DNA of 64,000 bases from Neobacillus mesonae (GCA_023715865.1 JAMBOW010000001.1:2294001-2358000), one strand, 5' to 3'. Positions 49,929 through 59,342 are shown, counted from the first letter of the stretch. A program made the numbers and translations. Notes: generated from the sequence alone by a model not told the origin.

Positions 49929-50885
49929 TTATGTTAAGTCCTGTCCTAATGAGTACCACTTGGGAATCGTTCGTTCAAAATAATCATGGTCATCCAGCAC
50001 TCGATCCACCTTCTCCATGATGATAGACAGCTCATCCGGCTTTACTTTTAAAATCCACACAATGGAGGATATCAGACTCATGGCCAAATAAAGTGAATAC
50101 AATTTCCAGAACAAAGCATCCGGTTCTTCACCCATATGGTAGCCTCTAATTTGACCGATAGAAAAAGGCACACTGATCTCTGAGCTGAACATTCCAACCT
50201 TTAAGAACTCATGCACGGGATCTCCCCAGTCAAAACGATTAAAGTCAATGATGCCTGCCAGCTGCCCTTCCTTCACAATTAAATTGCTCACATGAAAATC
50301 GTCATGCTGAAAAAGATTCGGACGAGCTCTCATCAATTCAACATGATCATCAATAAATGATCGTATTTTGCCATCCTGCTTAATGCGAACACCCAGTTTT
50401 GAATAAGCATCCACGTAGCTTTCGTGCTTGCTAAGCTTACGTTCAAACCAGGAAGGTATTTCTTCAGGCGCCTTATAATCATGCATCTTCCGCAGTTCCA
50501 TCCCGGCTGTATAACCCAATTTATATTGAATGTCTGCTGGATAGCCGCTTATTTCCTCTATTGCATCGCTGCCTTCGATATAAGACAGAATCATGTAACC
50601 TGCGTTAAATTCCTGCAGCAAACCAAGATCTATTGGTCTAGTGCAGTTCACGTCCAATTCCTTCATTTTGACCAAGGCGTTATACTCAGCTTGTCTCTGA
50701 GTGAATTGCTTAGCATCAAAGGTTTTAAGTAACAGCTTCTCCTTATTCTTAAGGACAAGATATTTGTGGTCATCCGAGTAGCCTTTATTTATTGGTGTTA
50801 TTTCTATCTCTCCTGTAAGGAAAGGAATATGTTCCAAAAGGGGCGATAGTGGTAATTCTTCTTTGTTGCCCACTTCTAAGTTCAT
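49929..50885 (-). CDS. APH-family phosphotransferase
   Basis: The 318-residue protein has the aminoglycoside/choline kinase fold: YLVLKNKEKLLLKTF (ATP-binding Lys), LSYIEGSDAIEE, catalytic loop LFQHDDFHVSNLIV (Asp near residue 196) and Mg site GIIDFNRFDWGDPVHEF (Asp near 217). Members phosphorylate small hydroxyl compounds, not only antibiotics, so resistance cannot be inferred. GGGGG precedes the ATG. It is followed 37 bp later by the transglutaminase-like gene. Confidence 0.87.
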   Translation of the reverse strand: MNLEVGNKEELPLSPLLEHIPFLTGEIEITPINKGYSDDHKYLVLKNKEKLLLKTFDAKQFTQRQAEYNALVKMKELDVNCTRPIDLGLLQEFNAGYMILSYIEGSDAIEEISGYPADIQYKLGYTAGMELRKMHDYKAPEEIPSWFERKLSKHESYVDAYSKLGVRIKQDGKIRSFIDDHVELMRARPNLFQHDDFHVSNLIVKEGQLAGIIDFNRFDWGDPVHEFLKVGMFSSEISVPFSIGQIRGYHMGEEPDALFWKLYSLYLAMSLISSIVWILKVKPDELSIIMEKVDRVLDDHDYFERTIPKWYSLGQDLT

Positions 50886-50916
50886 TCAATTAAGACCCCC
50901 GATCTTTATTTGGCTA

Positions 50917-50955
50917 GAAAAAAGCCCACCTTAGGCTTTAATACTTGGGTGGGCT
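50917..50955 (-). terminator. Terminator overlapping the end of the isochorismatase gene
   Basis: AGCCCACC (50923-50930) pairs with GGTGGGCT (50948-50955), and the minus strand continues TTTTTTC. The stem's 5' arm lies inside the last codons of the gene at 50931. Confidence 0.82.
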
Positions 50956-51446
50956 ATGCTTGCTGCTATTAGCTCAATGACAGGGTAAGATACGATATGC
51001 CTGTCACGATATGTATTTTGAATAGCATCTGGTCTTGTGCTCAGAATGCCGCCTTGTAAAACTGCTGTATTATATCCTCTTTCGATCGCCCCATTATAGG
51101 TAAACAGGACGCAGTGCTCTGCTGAAAAACCAGAAATGATAACAAGCTCAACCTGCTTCTCGTTTAACATCGTCTCGAGCTCGGTTTGCCAAAACGCATT
51201 CGAATATTGCTTGTTCACTGTGATGTCGCCCGGACCCATTTGAATTTCCGATATAAAATCAATGGCCGGATTGTTAGGGTGATCTGCACCTTCAATGTCC
51301 TTAATATGAATAACAACCTGGTTATTCGCCCTCAGTATATCAGCGACATGATTGATATATTCGCAAGCACTGTCTATACTCCGCTGTTCAACCTGTCCCT
51401 CTAAAAATGACTGCTGCATATCGATGATGAGTAAGCCAATCTTCAA
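50931..51446 (-). CDS. Isochorismatase-family cysteine hydrolase
   Basis: The 171-residue protein has the catalytic triad of the family: Asp9 in LLIIDMQQSF, a Lys in NKQYSNAFWQT (about 77) and Cys in VIISGFSAEHCVLFT (about 112). Related enzymes hydrolyse isochorismate, nicotinamide or ureidocarbamates; without isochorismate synthase or an aryl-acid cluster here, the substrate is open. The start is a TTG with GGGGGAT upstream. It ends in its own terminator. Confidence 0.9.
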   Translation of the reverse strand: MKIGLLIIDMQQSFLEGQVEQRSIDSACEYINHVADILRANNQVVIHIKDIEGADHPNNPAIDFISEIQMGPGDITVNKQYSNAFWQTELETMLNEKQVELVIISGFSAEHCVLFTYNGAIERGYNTAVLQGGILSTRPDAIQNTYRDRHIVSYPVIELIAASIAHPSIKA

Positions 51447-51579
51447 ACTGTATCCCCCGTTCGTTTATAAATCCATTCTCTTTTCAAACTATACTATATT
51501 ATTGCGAAATACTCTCGGTAGTAAATTTTTATAATCATCTTGGCGGTCACCCTAAACAAGATAATATCTATTGTACTTT

Positions 51580-52074
51580 TTACATGGACGTGATGATGAG
51601 CCTTATCTTCTCTACAACCTGTTCCACCATAATATCGCTTGTATCAATTTTCGTTGTTTGCATACTCTCATACTCTATCAGCCTCTGAACACTTCGTACG
51701 ATCTCTTCCTCGGTTCGCTGATCCTGAATCATTCTTTGCCTCAATACAGACTCTGAACAAGTTAAAGTAATCTTCTCCACTTGGAACTCCAAATCACTCA
51801 GCTTCTCCAGCAGTTCATCCCGAATCTCTTCCTTGTGAAGCACCCAGTTAAAAATGATATATTCGAACGTTGAATTTGTAAGATAACTGCGCAGTATAAA
51901 AGTAATATTATTCGTAACCATCTGAATGTTCTCCTCGCTGAACACCCAGGGATTCATCATCCAACACCAGTCGCCATCCAGCCAAACCGATTTATCCAGT
52001 AACTTATACAGCTCTCTGCTTACTGTCGTTTTACCGACACCCATCGTTCCATTGATGATAATCAATTTTTTCAT
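51580..52074 (-). CDS. P-loop nucleotide kinase-like protein
   Basis: The 164-residue protein has a Walker A motif NGTMGVGKTT (about residues 8-17) and a WLDGDWCWMM segment after strand 2, like shikimate-kinase or nucleoside-kinase-type P-loop proteins. LTCSESVLRQRMIQDQRTEEEI fits the lid region. It probably phosphorylates a small molecule. It starts 4 bp after the cytidine deaminase stop, so a nucleoside role is plausible but unproven. Confidence 0.85.
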   Translation of the reverse strand: MKKLIIINGTMGVGKTTVSRELYKLLDKSVWLDGDWCWMMNPWVFSEENIQMVTNNITFILRSYLTNSTFEYIIFNWVLHKEEIRDELLEKLSDLEFQVEKITLTCSESVLRQRMIQDQRTEEEIVRSVQRLIEYESMQTTKIDTSDIMVEQVVEKIRLIITSM

Positions 52075-52078
52075 AACA

Positions 52079-52495
52079 TTACTCTCGCGTATACTTATCT
52101 GGCAATAGATCTTTAACGCTAACTTTTATGTAGTCTCCATTACGTTTCAATATGACATTCGTATCGGCCCCATAATCACTTATCAGCTCCCGGCATATTC
52201 CGCAAGGAGATACAACCTCAATCTCTTGATCCAGTTGCTCCAAATCCGGATGTCTGACGGCAACAATGGTATCCAACTCATGTTCTCCTTCTGAGATTGC
52301 TTTTCCGATGGTAATTGCCTCTGCGCATACCGATACACGGCCAATATAAGCCTCCAGATGGACGGCAGAGATCACCTTTCCTGAACGGGTTCTGACCGCG
52401 GCTCCTACATGATGTTTACCTTCCTTGTATAGTTTGCGGATGGTATCCTTTGCTGCTTCAATCAGCTCTATATCCTGTTTGTCCATCGTTATCAA
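52079..52495 (-). CDS. Cytidine deaminase-family protein
   Basis: The 138-residue protein has the deaminase zinc site: VSVCAEAITIGKA (zinc Cys and catalytic Glu, about 53-65) and VSPCGICRELIS (two cysteines, about 92-103). This CAE/PCGxCR form is that of cytidine and blasticidin-S deaminases. AGGAG is 8 bp before a TTG at 52495; ATG codons nearby are too near or too far. It is followed by the P-loop kinase gene, suggesting a nucleoside-processing unit. Confidence 0.88.
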   Translation of the reverse strand: MITMDKQDIELIEAAKDTIRKLYKEGKHHVGAAVRTRSGKVISAVHLEAYIGRVSVCAEAITIGKAISEGEHELDTIVAVRHPDLEQLDQEIEVVSPCGICRELISDYGADTNVILKRNGDYIKVSVKDLLPDKYTRE

Positions 52496-52522
52496 CTTCA
52501 TCACTCCTGTCTGATTTTACTT

Positions 52523-52930
52523 TTAGTCAATGGATAAAGTCTGAACGATTCGTTCTTTTACACTTCTCAAATCCCTTTTTGGAGCTGCGTTTGGTTCAAT
52601 CCATCCAAATCCATCATTGCGATATCTAGGAAACACATGCATATGATAATGATCCAGATCATTAAACACCCCGCCGTTCTGCATCACAGTAATACCGTCA
52701 GGCTTATAAAGTTCTTTAAGTGCTTTACTGATGAGAACAGATGCTGACATAATAGCCTCTAGTAAAGGCTTATCACACTCATCTAATTCCCTAATATGGT
52801 CCTTGGGTAAAATAAGAACGTGGCCTTCGTGAATAGGATCAATATCCAGAATGCAGGAGATATGCTCATCTTCATATATTAGATGTCTTTCAAGTAATCC
52901 GCTTGCTAACTTACATCCCAAGCAGTCCAT
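52523..52930 (-). CDS. HIT family protein
   Basis: The 135-residue protein has the histidine triad DLDHYHMHVFPR (about 91-102) and the N-terminal CLGCKLASGLL with zinc-type cysteines. HIT enzymes hydrolyse or transfer nucleotidyl groups from dinucleotides and AMP conjugates. AGGTGGATGG is upstream of the ATG. It lies 15 bp after the Nudix gene at 52946. Confidence 0.92.
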   Translation of the reverse strand: MDCLGCKLASGLLERHLIYEDEHISCILDIDPIHEGHVLILPKDHIRELDECDKPLLEAIMSASVLISKALKELYKPDGITVMQNGGVFNDLDHYHMHVFPRYRNDGFGWIEPNAAPKRDLRSVKERIVQTLSID

Positions 52931-52945
52931 ATTCCATCCACCTTT

Positions 52946-53566
52946 CTAGTCACAGAAGACTTCTCTTGAAGGATCTCTCCGAAAGTTAAACAGCTCTCTA
53001 ATCTGCTTCTCGGTATTTCTTTCAGTAGATAGCTCCGGCAGTGCGTTCTCATCAAAAAATCCAACCTCCGATGTCTCCACACCTTCCTGTGGTTTACCGC
53101 CAGTGATTTCACAAAGAATAAAGAACTTGTAAATATGAAAAGGGGATGGCGGGTGATCATGGAACTTCTTATCATAGACACCAAGCAAGCGAACCGGTTC
53201 TACGATGTAGCCGGATTCCTCCCTCACTTCTTTCACGACGACCTCTTTTGGAGAGAGCCCAATGTCTGCCCATCCGCCGGGAAGTGCCCAAGCTCCATCA
53301 AGCTTTTCTTTAACCAACAGAATCTTATTGTCTTTGAAAACAACCCCTCGGATGTCTACCTTTGGAGTTGCATACCCCGTTTCGCTCGCAAATAAATTTC
53401 TAATTTGATCAATCTCTACATCAACATATTCCTTCATGATCTGAATGCTCAAATCTCTTAATTGCTCAAACCTCTCCAGATCGTAGACATCTTTGGAATA
53501 AGCAAGCCCTGTCTGACTAATCGCCTGAATCTGTTTCGCCCATGTAAGCCACTTCAGCTGATCCAT
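52946..53566 (-). CDS. Nudix hydrolase with N-terminal helical domain
   Basis: The 206-residue protein has an N-terminal helical segment (about 1-60: KWLTWAKQIQAISQTGLAYSKDVYDLERFEQL) typical of a Bacillota Nudix subgroup (Nudix_N). The Nudix box GWADIGL...KEVREESGY (about 98-120) has Leu in place of the first Glu. The last metal-binding glutamates are present. Likely an ADP-sugar or nucleotide pyrophosphatase. GGGGGAAAA lies upstream of the GTG-ATG pair; ATG at 53566 is chosen. It is followed 15 bp later by the HIT gene. Confidence 0.9.
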   Translation of the reverse strand: MDQLKWLTWAKQIQAISQTGLAYSKDVYDLERFEQLRDLSIQIMKEYVDVEIDQIRNLFASETGYATPKVDIRGVVFKDNKILLVKEKLDGAWALPGGWADIGLSPKEVVVKEVREESGYIVEPVRLLGVYDKKFHDHPPSPFHIYKFFILCEITGGKPQEGVETSEVGFFDENALPELSTERNTEKQIRELFNFRRDPSREVFCD

Positions 53567-53589
53567 CACTTTTCCCCCTTAGTTTTAAG

Positions 53590-54138
53590 CTACATTAAGC
53601 CTTTGTTCTGAAGTCCAGCAACCAATTCCTTATCGTTTCTTGCCAGTTCCATTACGTCGAGAATAAAATGTGATTTACCTTCCGTGTAGGCAACACGGTC
53701 ATATTTGTGTTCTGCTTCAAGTTTCTTCTTCAACATATAATATTCCTGCCTCGCTTCTTCATGAGCCTTCAGATACTCCCGAAACAATAAGTTGTTCACC
53801 CAATGCTTTCCTTTGAGCTTGTACACATGCAAATGGTGGGTGCCTGCTCTCCATTTCCCTTTGCGAAAAAAGAGCCTTTCCGGAAACTCTGGCTTATGAA
53901 CATACTCATATCCAATCTCATCCAGACGTTCGATAAGTTCTTGGTCCACCAGCACAAGGTCCTCGACTCCTGCCATCATATCAATCGTTGGTTTTGAGCC
54001 TAAGCCTGGAATCGAGGTACTCCCTATATGTTCTATTCTGGCATCAAGATGGCCAAAGCCGCGTTGAAGCTGCTCTTTTTCGCGATAAAAATCTTCTATC
54101 CACTCCGCGCTGTACGGTGAAATGATCACTTGTTCCAT
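53590..54138 (-). CDS. GrpB family protein
   Basis: The 182-residue protein has the GrpB signature IEHIGSTSIPGLGSKPTIDMMAGV (about 35-58) and HHLHVYKLKGKHWVNNLLFREYL. It is a second GrpB protein, diverged from the one at 7274. The activity of the family is unresolved. The ATG at 54138 is chosen for the homology start EQVIISPYSAEW. It lies 23 bp before the Nudix gene at 52946. Confidence 0.88.
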   Translation of the reverse strand: MEQVIISPYSAEWIEDFYREKEQLQRGFGHLDARIEHIGSTSIPGLGSKPTIDMMAGVEDLVLVDQELIERLDEIGYEYVHKPEFPERLFFRKGKWRAGTHHLHVYKLKGKHWVNNLLFREYLKAHEEARQEYYMLKKKLEAEHKYDRVAYTEGKSHFILDVMELARNDKELVAGLQNKGLM

Positions 54139-54198
54139 GGAGTATAGTCCTTTCATATGTATTATTTAATTCAACACAGATCTATCCTTCATTGAGAT

Positions 54199-54864
54199 TT
54201 AGTTCTCTGTTAAAATTGTAAGTATGGCTAATTCTTTAGCTGTGATATGAAAAATGTTCCTGCTGTTCATGAGGATCTCGAGCCTGAATATACCTTCCTC
54301 TGTCATATCGATCTCCACATATTGAACAACATCTCCTATCATTCCAGGATAGTTGTTAAACACTCGGACTCCAGAAAATATGAATTTGTAGTTGTGCTCG
54401 GGGTACCCAACAAGATCGAGAAGGATTTCTACCTTTTGTTCGTAAACGAGCACTTCTAATATCGTAGCATCATGCAGTTTAATTTCCTTGTCCAGTCTTT
54501 GCACTTCTTTTGGAAGCTGCCCAGAAATAGAATCGTAGTGCGCCCAATATTGATCACAAACCGTTTTCCATTTCATGTCCCACTCATTCTTCCATGTCTG
54601 AATTTCCGCTTTCATCACAGGACTGTATATATTGCAATCCATAATACTTTCATCATACACGTACTTTAGCAAGTGAGGAGGCAAAAACCTCAGCATATGG
54701 GGCCGCATCCATTCAAAACGGTCACGAGATTCTTTATAGAAGTCCCTTCCTTCTAAAGCATACCAGCTTATCTCCTTCTGCAAATCCTCTTCTGATTCAA
54801 AATAGCTTCCCATACAGCCTCTAACCTGCATCTCATCATATAGATCTTGAGTAAAATATTTCAA
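54199..54864 (-). CDS. DUF4085 family protein
   Basis: The 221-residue protein matches DUF4085: (M)KYFTQDLYDEMQVRG at the start, WYALEGRDFYKESRDRFEWMRPHMLRFLPPHLLKYV, and IKLHDATILEVLVYEQK later. It is soluble and has no known activity. A TTG at 54864 has GGGAGG 6 bp upstream; an ATG at 54900 overlaps cysK without a ribosome binding site. It lies 32 bp after the cysK stop and is probably cotranscribed. Confidence 0.82.
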   Translation of the reverse strand: MKYFTQDLYDEMQVRGCMGSYFESEEDLQKEISWYALEGRDFYKESRDRFEWMRPHMLRFLPPHLLKYVYDESIMDCNIYSPVMKAEIQTWKNEWDMKWKTVCDQYWAHYDSISGQLPKEVQRLDKEIKLHDATILEVLVYEQKVEILLDLVGYPEHNYKFIFSGVRVFNNYPGMIGDVVQYVEIDMTEEGIFRLEILMNSRNIFHITAKELAILTILTEN

Positions 54865-54896
54865 TTCGTTCCTCCCTGTTATACCTTCATCCTTAA

Positions 54897-55832
54897 TCAA
54901 TCTTCGGGGTATAAGGCTGTAGACAGGTATCTCTCACCTGTATCAGGCAGTAGCACAACTATGTTTTTACCTTTATTCTCTGGTCTCTTAGAGAGCAATA
55001 TTGCGGCAGACACCGCAGCTCCAGAGGAAATGCCGACAAGAAGCCCCTCGGACCGTGCGAGCAGCCTCGAAGCGTCAATCGCTTCTTCGTTCTTCACTTG
55101 GATCACTTCATCAACGACGGACCGGTTATAATTATTTGGAACAAACCCGGCACCGATGCCTTGTATGTAATGGACTCCTTTTTTTCCGCCAGATAAGACG
55201 GGTGAATCAGAAGGCTCCACTGCGACAACTTGTATATCCTTGTTCTTCATTTTCAGAAACTCACCTACACCAGAAACGGTTCCTCCTGTACCCACGCCGG
55301 CAATAAAAATATCAATTTTCCCATCGGTGTCTCTCCATATCTCTTCAGCAGTAGTCTTCTTATGTGTTTCGGGATTAGCAGGGTTGTTAAATTGCTGGGG
55401 AATAAATGAATTTGGGATTTCTGCGTTAAGTTCCTCCGCTTTTTTTATTGCCCCTGCCATTCCTTCTTGAGCGGGTGTAAGAACTAATTCAGCTCCGAGA
55501 GCAATAAGCAGTTTACGACGTTCGATGCTAAAGCTCTCAGGCAGTGTAATGATCAGCCGATAGCCTAATGCAGCTGCAGCAAAAGCTAGTCCTACTCCTG
55601 TATTTCCACTCGTCGGTTCAATAATCACCGATTCTTGATTGATGAATCCCTGCTCTTCCGCAGCCTTGATCATGGCATAACCAATTCTGTCTTTTACACT
55701 TCCTGTCGGATTAAAGCTCTCCAGCTTAGCAATAATATGGGATTCTACCTGATGTCTATCACAAAAGTTAGTTAGTTTAAGCAATGGTGTATTCCCGATA
55801 AGTTCAGTTAGATTTTCCGCGATTCTACTCAA
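54897..55832 (-). CDS. cysK: Cysteine synthase
   Basis: The 311-residue PLP enzyme has [19 protein letters not shown] at the start, the PLP-Lys in [11 protein letters not shown] (about 39-46), [12 protein letters not shown] (about 70-80) and the [12 protein letters not shown] phosphate-binding loop (about 175-186). It makes L-cysteine from O-acetylserine and sulfide. A TTG at 55832 is preferred because GGAGG is 7 bp upstream; the ATG at 55838 is too close to it. An imperfect inverted repeat at 55853-55876 covers its promoter region. Confidence 0.94.
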   Translation of the reverse strand: MSRIAENLTELIGNTPLLKLTNFCDRHQVESHIIAKLESFNPTGSVKDRIGYAMIKAAEEQGFINQESVIIEPTSGNTGVGLAFAAAALGYRLIITLPESFSIERRKLLIALGAELVLTPAQEGMAGAIKKAEELNAEIPNSFIPQQFNNPANPETHKKTTAEEIWRDTDGKIDIFIAGVGTGGTVSGVGEFLKMKNKDIQVVAVEPSDSPVLSGGKKGVHYIQGIGAGFVPNNYNRSVVDEVIQVKNEEAIDASRLLARSEGLLVGISSGAAVSAAILLSKRPENKGKNIVVLLPDTGERYLSTALYPED

Positions 55833-55852
55833 AATCATCCCTCCAATGCAAA

Positions 55853-55876
55853 ATACCCACTAAAATAGTTGGTTAT
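55853..55876. promoter_or_regulatory. Imperfect inverted repeat upstream of cysK
   Basis: ATACCCACT and AGTTGGTTAT form an inverted repeat about 20-45 bp upstream of the cysK start. This is a suitable place for a sulfur regulator, but it does not match a CymR consensus I can recall exactly. Confidence 0.4.
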
Positions 55877-55974
55877 ATCAGAAGGCTATCATATATGGAA
55901 AATAAATACAAATAACAAGCTGTCTGAATACCTATTCTTCGTTCAAGCACCAACTGTTCTGATTGATTGCAGTT

Positions 55975-55983
55975 TGTTATACT
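55975..55983 (+). promoter_or_regulatory. Extended -10 promoter of msrA
   Basis: TGTTATACT is an extended -10 (TG-n-TATACT) about 54 bp upstream of the msrA start. Confidence 0.55.
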
Positions 55984-56036
55984 GGTACTTAATCATTGCA
56001 TTTCATAGAGAGACTTACTGAAAGAGGTTGGATATC

Positions 56037-56555
56037 ATGGAAAAGGCAACATTTGCAGGAGGATGCTTCTGGTGCATGGTCACTCCGTTTGAGGAGCTTC
56101 CCGGCATTCACGGCATCGTATCGGGATATACCGGAGGATCGGTAGACAATCCGACTTATGAACAAGTCAAAACCGGCACTACAGGCCATTATGAAGTGGT
56201 ACAGATTACGTTTGATCCTGAAGTGTTTCCATATGAAAAACTGCTGGAGCTCTACTGGCCGCAAATTGATCCGACCGATGAAGGCGGACAATTCCATGAT
56301 CGCGGAAGCCAGTATAAGACCGCTATTTTCTATCATAATGAACATCAGCATGAACTGGCTCTTGCATCCAAAAAAGAAGTGGGAGACAGCGGACGGTTTG
56401 ATAAACCCATTGTAACCGAAATTTTACCTGCTGTTACATTCTATCCTGCCGAGGATTATCATCAGGATTATCACAAGAAGAATCAAAAGCATTATAAAGA
56501 GGACCGCGAGAAATCAGGTCGTGACGAGTTTATTGCTAGCAATTGGAAATCATAA
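56037..56555 (+). CDS. msrA: Peptide-methionine (S)-S-oxide reductase MsrA
   Basis: The 172-residue protein has the MsrA active site GGCFWCMV (about 7-14, catalytic first Cys) and [15 protein letters not shown] (about 30-44). The C-terminal part [15 protein letters not shown] is typical of MsrA. It repairs methionine sulfoxide in proteins with thioredoxin. No MsrB domain is fused. AGAGGTTGG lies upstream of the ATG at 56037. It is divergent from cysK and ends in a good terminator. Confidence 0.96.
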   Translation: MEKATFAGGCFWCMVTPFEELPGIHGIVSGYTGGSVDNPTYEQVKTGTTGHYEVVQITFDPEVFPYEKLLELYWPQIDPTDEGGQFHDRGSQYKTAIFYHNEHQHELALASKKEVGDSGRFDKPIVTEILPAVTFYPAEDYHQDYHKKNQKHYKEDREKSGRDEFIASNWKS

Positions 56556-56566
56556 TTTTATGCAAT

Positions 56567-56603
56567 GAGAGCCGGGGTTAAAGTACGCCCTGGCTCTTTT
56601 TTG
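56567..56603 (+). terminator. Terminator of msrA
   Basis: AGAGCC-GGG pairs with CCC-t-GGCTCT, followed by six T, 13 bp after the msrA stop. Confidence 0.9.
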
Positions 56604-56700
56604 TTACTAGGATTAAAATATTGTAATAAATTAATTCTTTATCCATATAAAAGAAAATGTTAATATACCTCCTATTAAGAGAGCTATTAGGAGGGCACTG

Positions 56701-57237
56701 ATGAAATCTAGGAAGACTACTATTGTAAAGTTAATCGTTCCCGCAGTACTTCTTACTGTTCTGCTCGTTATGTACATCAATCAAACCGAGGTCAATCAAA
56801 ATCAAAAAATGAAGCTGGAAGCTGTAGCAGGCGCAGGTCTTTATCAAATATGGGACAATTACAATCAAATAGCAGAGCTCCCCTCGGAGCTGGCAGATAT
56901 AGTAGATCTCAAGCTAGTAAAAGAACATCTGATTGCAGTCCGAGCATACTCTGATACCGTCGATCATATCACCAATTCCGATTTACTGCTCCCCATCTCG
57001 AGCAGTCTGATGGCGCTGTCGGACCGATTGCCGACTCAATCAAACCAACTCACATCTGAGGATCAGGAGCTTTATACGATGCTACGGAATAAAATAACTG
57101 AATTAATTCCGCTTATTTCTGCAGTGTACTATGTACCGGAGTCTCAAGAAGGAGCCAAAGTCACTCTTCGATTAAATGATGAAAAAAGCGAGCTTATCGA
57201 GCTTCGTGATGAACTAAAGGATATTGCAGGTAATTAA
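56701..57237 (+). CDS. Membrane-anchored hypothetical protein
   Basis: The 178-residue protein starts MKSRKTTIVKLIVPAVLLTVLLVMYI, a basic N-terminus and single membrane anchor. It then has a mostly helical, acidic extracytoplasmic domain (about 30-178), with segments such as LKLVKEHLIAVRAYSDTVDHI. It has no catalytic motif I can name. AGGAGG lies at 56690-56695 upstream of the ATG. It is a single gene on the plus strand with its own terminator. Confidence 0.75.
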   Translation: MKSRKTTIVKLIVPAVLLTVLLVMYINQTEVNQNQKMKLEAVAGAGLYQIWDNYNQIAELPSELADIVDLKLVKEHLIAVRAYSDTVDHITNSDLLLPISSSLMALSDRLPTQSNQLTSEDQELYTMLRNKITELIPLISAVYYVPESQEGAKVTLRLNDEKSELIELRDELKDIAGN

Positions 57238-57259
57238 CTTTATTATCACAATCCTTGCT

Positions 57260-57287
57260 AAAGCGATATTTGATATCGCTTCTTTTA
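57260..57287 (+). terminator. Terminator of the gene at 56701
   Basis: AAGCGATA (57261-57268) pairs with TATCGCTT (57274-57281), followed by CTTTTATATTTT. It touches the 3' end of the convergent HD gene. Confidence 0.82.
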
Positions 57288-57902
57288 TATTTTATGTAAC
57301 AGTTCTTCTCTGGCTGCAATGAGCCATGGATGGACTAATTTGAGCTTGTTGCGCTGCCCCCAGATGTGTTCAAGATAAATGAATATTGCAGCATCTAATT
57401 CCAGACCGTCCACTTTTTCTCGCATGTCACGAAGGTAAGGATGCTCTCCAGGCAGATTCCAGGAGATTTTATCGGATACAAATAAAATTTTATCAACCAT
57501 GCTCGCATTCGGCTTATGTGTGGTGTGACTTTCAATAGCACTTAGAATCTCCGAATCTGACACAGCAAAAATTTCCTCAGCCATCAATTTCGAGAGCTTC
57601 TGGTGAACGCTTCGGTTATAGCTTCTTTCTTCCTCAAGCACTTCAATTCCCAGCTGATCACTTATGTCCAGCATTTGTGAAACAGGGATAACGTTACTTA
57701 TATCATGAAGCAGTGCTGCTTCGACCGCCTTGGCTAGGTCAACTTTATAAAGTTTCGCTAGACGTTCAGCTTCAGCAGCAACAGCAAAGGTATGCTCAAG
57801 TGTTCCAGGATTGTTGTTTAATGTAAAGAAGGTTGCTATGTCATTTCTCAAATTGTCCGTCAGCTTAAAGTTCTCAGTGTAAGGCTTAAATAGTGTGTTC
57901 AT
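57285..57902 (-). CDS. YqeK-like HD domain protein
   Basis: The 205-residue HD protein has HTFAVAAEAERLAKL (first His), ALLHDISNVI (HD pair, about 66-75), IESHTTHKP (about 125) and KILFVSDKISWN (about 139). It resembles the protein at 36396 in length and motifs, so both are paralogues of the Ap4A hydrolase YqeK family. ATG at 57902 has GAGGAG 8 bp upstream; a TTG at 57908 is the alternative. It is coupled to the GNAT gene at 57905. Confidence 0.85.
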   Translation of the reverse strand: MNTLFKPYTENFKLTDNLRNDIATFFTLNNNPGTLEHTFAVAAEAERLAKLYKVDLAKAVEAALLHDISNVIPVSQMLDISDQLGIEVLEEERSYNRSVHQKLSKLMAEEIFAVSDSEILSAIESHTTHKPNASMVDKILFVSDKISWNLPGEHPYLRDMREKVDGLELDAAIFIYLEHIWGQRNKLKLVHPWLIAAREELLHKI

Positions 57903-57904
57903 AT

Positions 57905-58468
57905 TCAAATCTCCTCTGCAACTTTATCCTTGAATCGTCCCATAATCATTGTGTCATAGTACTTTCCATCGGAAAGGAGCTTATCTTGCTTTAATACACC
58001 TTCAATTTCAAAACCAAGCTTTTTATATAACCGTATCGCTTTGTCATTGGTTTCTGTTACGTTTAAAGTCATTTTTTTGATATTCATCGAATCGGCCCAA
58101 GCCATGGATACTTTCAGTAGATTTTTACCGATACCGTATCCCCAGAACTCCCTCACAACGCCCACACCAAACTCTACTTTATGAGAAAACCGTTTTAATG
58201 AACTCCCTTCACATCTTGAGAATCCAACGATTCGATCATTCACAACAGCTGCTAAAAATAAATGTCTGCTGTTCTCCGAATCTTCCATTATAATCCGTTC
58301 AAATCCCGGGCCGTCTATAACGGCCTCACCTTTTTCTCTGTCCAGATGTTCCGTTTCTCCGTCAATTCGCAGCCTTAATTCGGACAGCTCAGCAGCATCC
58401 TCTACTATGGCCGATCGAATTACATAGCTGACCTCATTTACATGAAAGTGTTGTTCCTGAATAAGCAT
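57905..58468 (-). CDS. GNAT N-acetyltransferase
   Basis: The 187-residue protein has the GNAT plan with FGVGVVREFWGYGIGKNLLKVSMAWA (acetyl-CoA loop, about 110-135) and LNVTETNDKAIRLYKKLGFEIEGVLK at the C-terminal side. The end DGKYYDTMIMGRFKDK is typical of protein or small-amine acetyltransferases of this group. AGGAG precedes the ATG. Its last bases overlap the start region of the YqeK-like gene. Confidence 0.9.
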   Translation of the reverse strand: MLIQEQHFHVNEVSYVIRSAIVEDAAELSELRLRIDGETEHLDREKGEAVIDGPGFERIIMEDSENSRHLFLAAVVNDRIVGFSRCEGSSLKRFSHKVEFGVGVVREFWGYGIGKNLLKVSMAWADSMNIKKMTLNVTETNDKAIRLYKKLGFEIEGVLKQDKLLSDGKYYDTMIMGRFKDKVAEEI

Positions 58469-58481
58469 TTTTTTACTCCTG

Positions 58482-59342
58482 TCATATAAAGTCGTCTGTA
58501 AGATACTTGTTTCCTTCCAATATGCTTTTCACTCTTTTTACAGTGTCTTTTCCTTTTGGCAGATTACTGACTCTGCTAAGCAGCACCCACCTCAGACAAG
58601 CAATCGCCTCAAACAGCTCAAGCTCTTCATGGGAATACGAAGTATAGGATAAAACCGCATTCCGATAAACCGAGCCATTCCGATTTCCGGCATAAATTCG
58701 CATCAAGATAACAGACCAGGCAATATCATATCTGGCATCTCCAAGCTGACCATTTGTCCAGTCGATGACTCTGAATTCTCCCTCTAATTCCAAAATGTTG
58801 CCCAGATTAAAATCGCCATGAATCATGCTGTCATGATTGAGTTCTGCATGTTCGATCAATTGGACCAGCAAATTTTTAATATCCTCATGCTCATCTATCG
58901 CCGGATAAAAATAGTACATAAAATCATGCTTAAGCAGCAGGCCGCTAAGCTCAGATTCCATAGGGAGCTTATGTATATCAGTCAATATTTTCGCCAGCTG
59001 TCTAAGGACAGGAGCGTCTAATTTAGTCAAGGAAACTCCATCAAACGGGGTAAGGAGAACTTGGTATCTGTTAAGATCATAGCCCCAGCCCAGCGGCCTG
59101 GATACAGACAAACCATGATAGTATAGAAGTTCAAGCAGCTTAAACTGCCGCCGAATATCCGGCTTTGAATCCCTATTCCATACTTTGAGCACGCAGCTAA
59201 TACCATTTGCAGATATTTTGGTCACTTCTGCTTCCAGACCAGATACAAGAGGTGCAATATCAAGCGAAATGTCCTGCATCATCAGTGCATCGATTACATC
59301 ACTTTTCTCTTCCCATTGAATTTCATGAATTGGATTATTCAT
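58482..59342 (-). CDS. APH-family phosphotransferase
   Basis: The 286-residue protein has the aminoglycoside phosphotransferase-type catalytic loop DSMIHGDFNLGNILE (Asp near residue 179) and the Mg site FRVIDWTNGQLGDARYDIAW (Asp near 197). The N-terminal lobe is short, with SCVLKVWNRDSKPDIRRQFKLLELL holding the ATP Lys. The substrate is unknown. ATG at 59342 has GGGCGGAGAGG upstream; a start at 59450 overlaps the ROK gene without a site. It starts 20 bp after the ROK kinase stop. Confidence 0.88.
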   Translation of the reverse strand: MNNPIHEIQWEEKSDVIDALMMQDISLDIAPLVSGLEAEVTKISANGISCVLKVWNRDSKPDIRRQFKLLELLYYHGLSVSRPLGWGYDLNRYQVLLTPFDGVSLTKLDAPVLRQLAKILTDIHKLPMESELSGLLLKHDFMYYFYPAIDEHEDIKNLLVQLIEHAELNHDSMIHGDFNLGNILELEGEFRVIDWTNGQLGDARYDIAWSVILMRIYAGNRNGSVYRNAVLSYTSYSHEELELFEAIACLRWVLLSRVSNLPKGKDTVKRVKSILEGNKYLTDDFI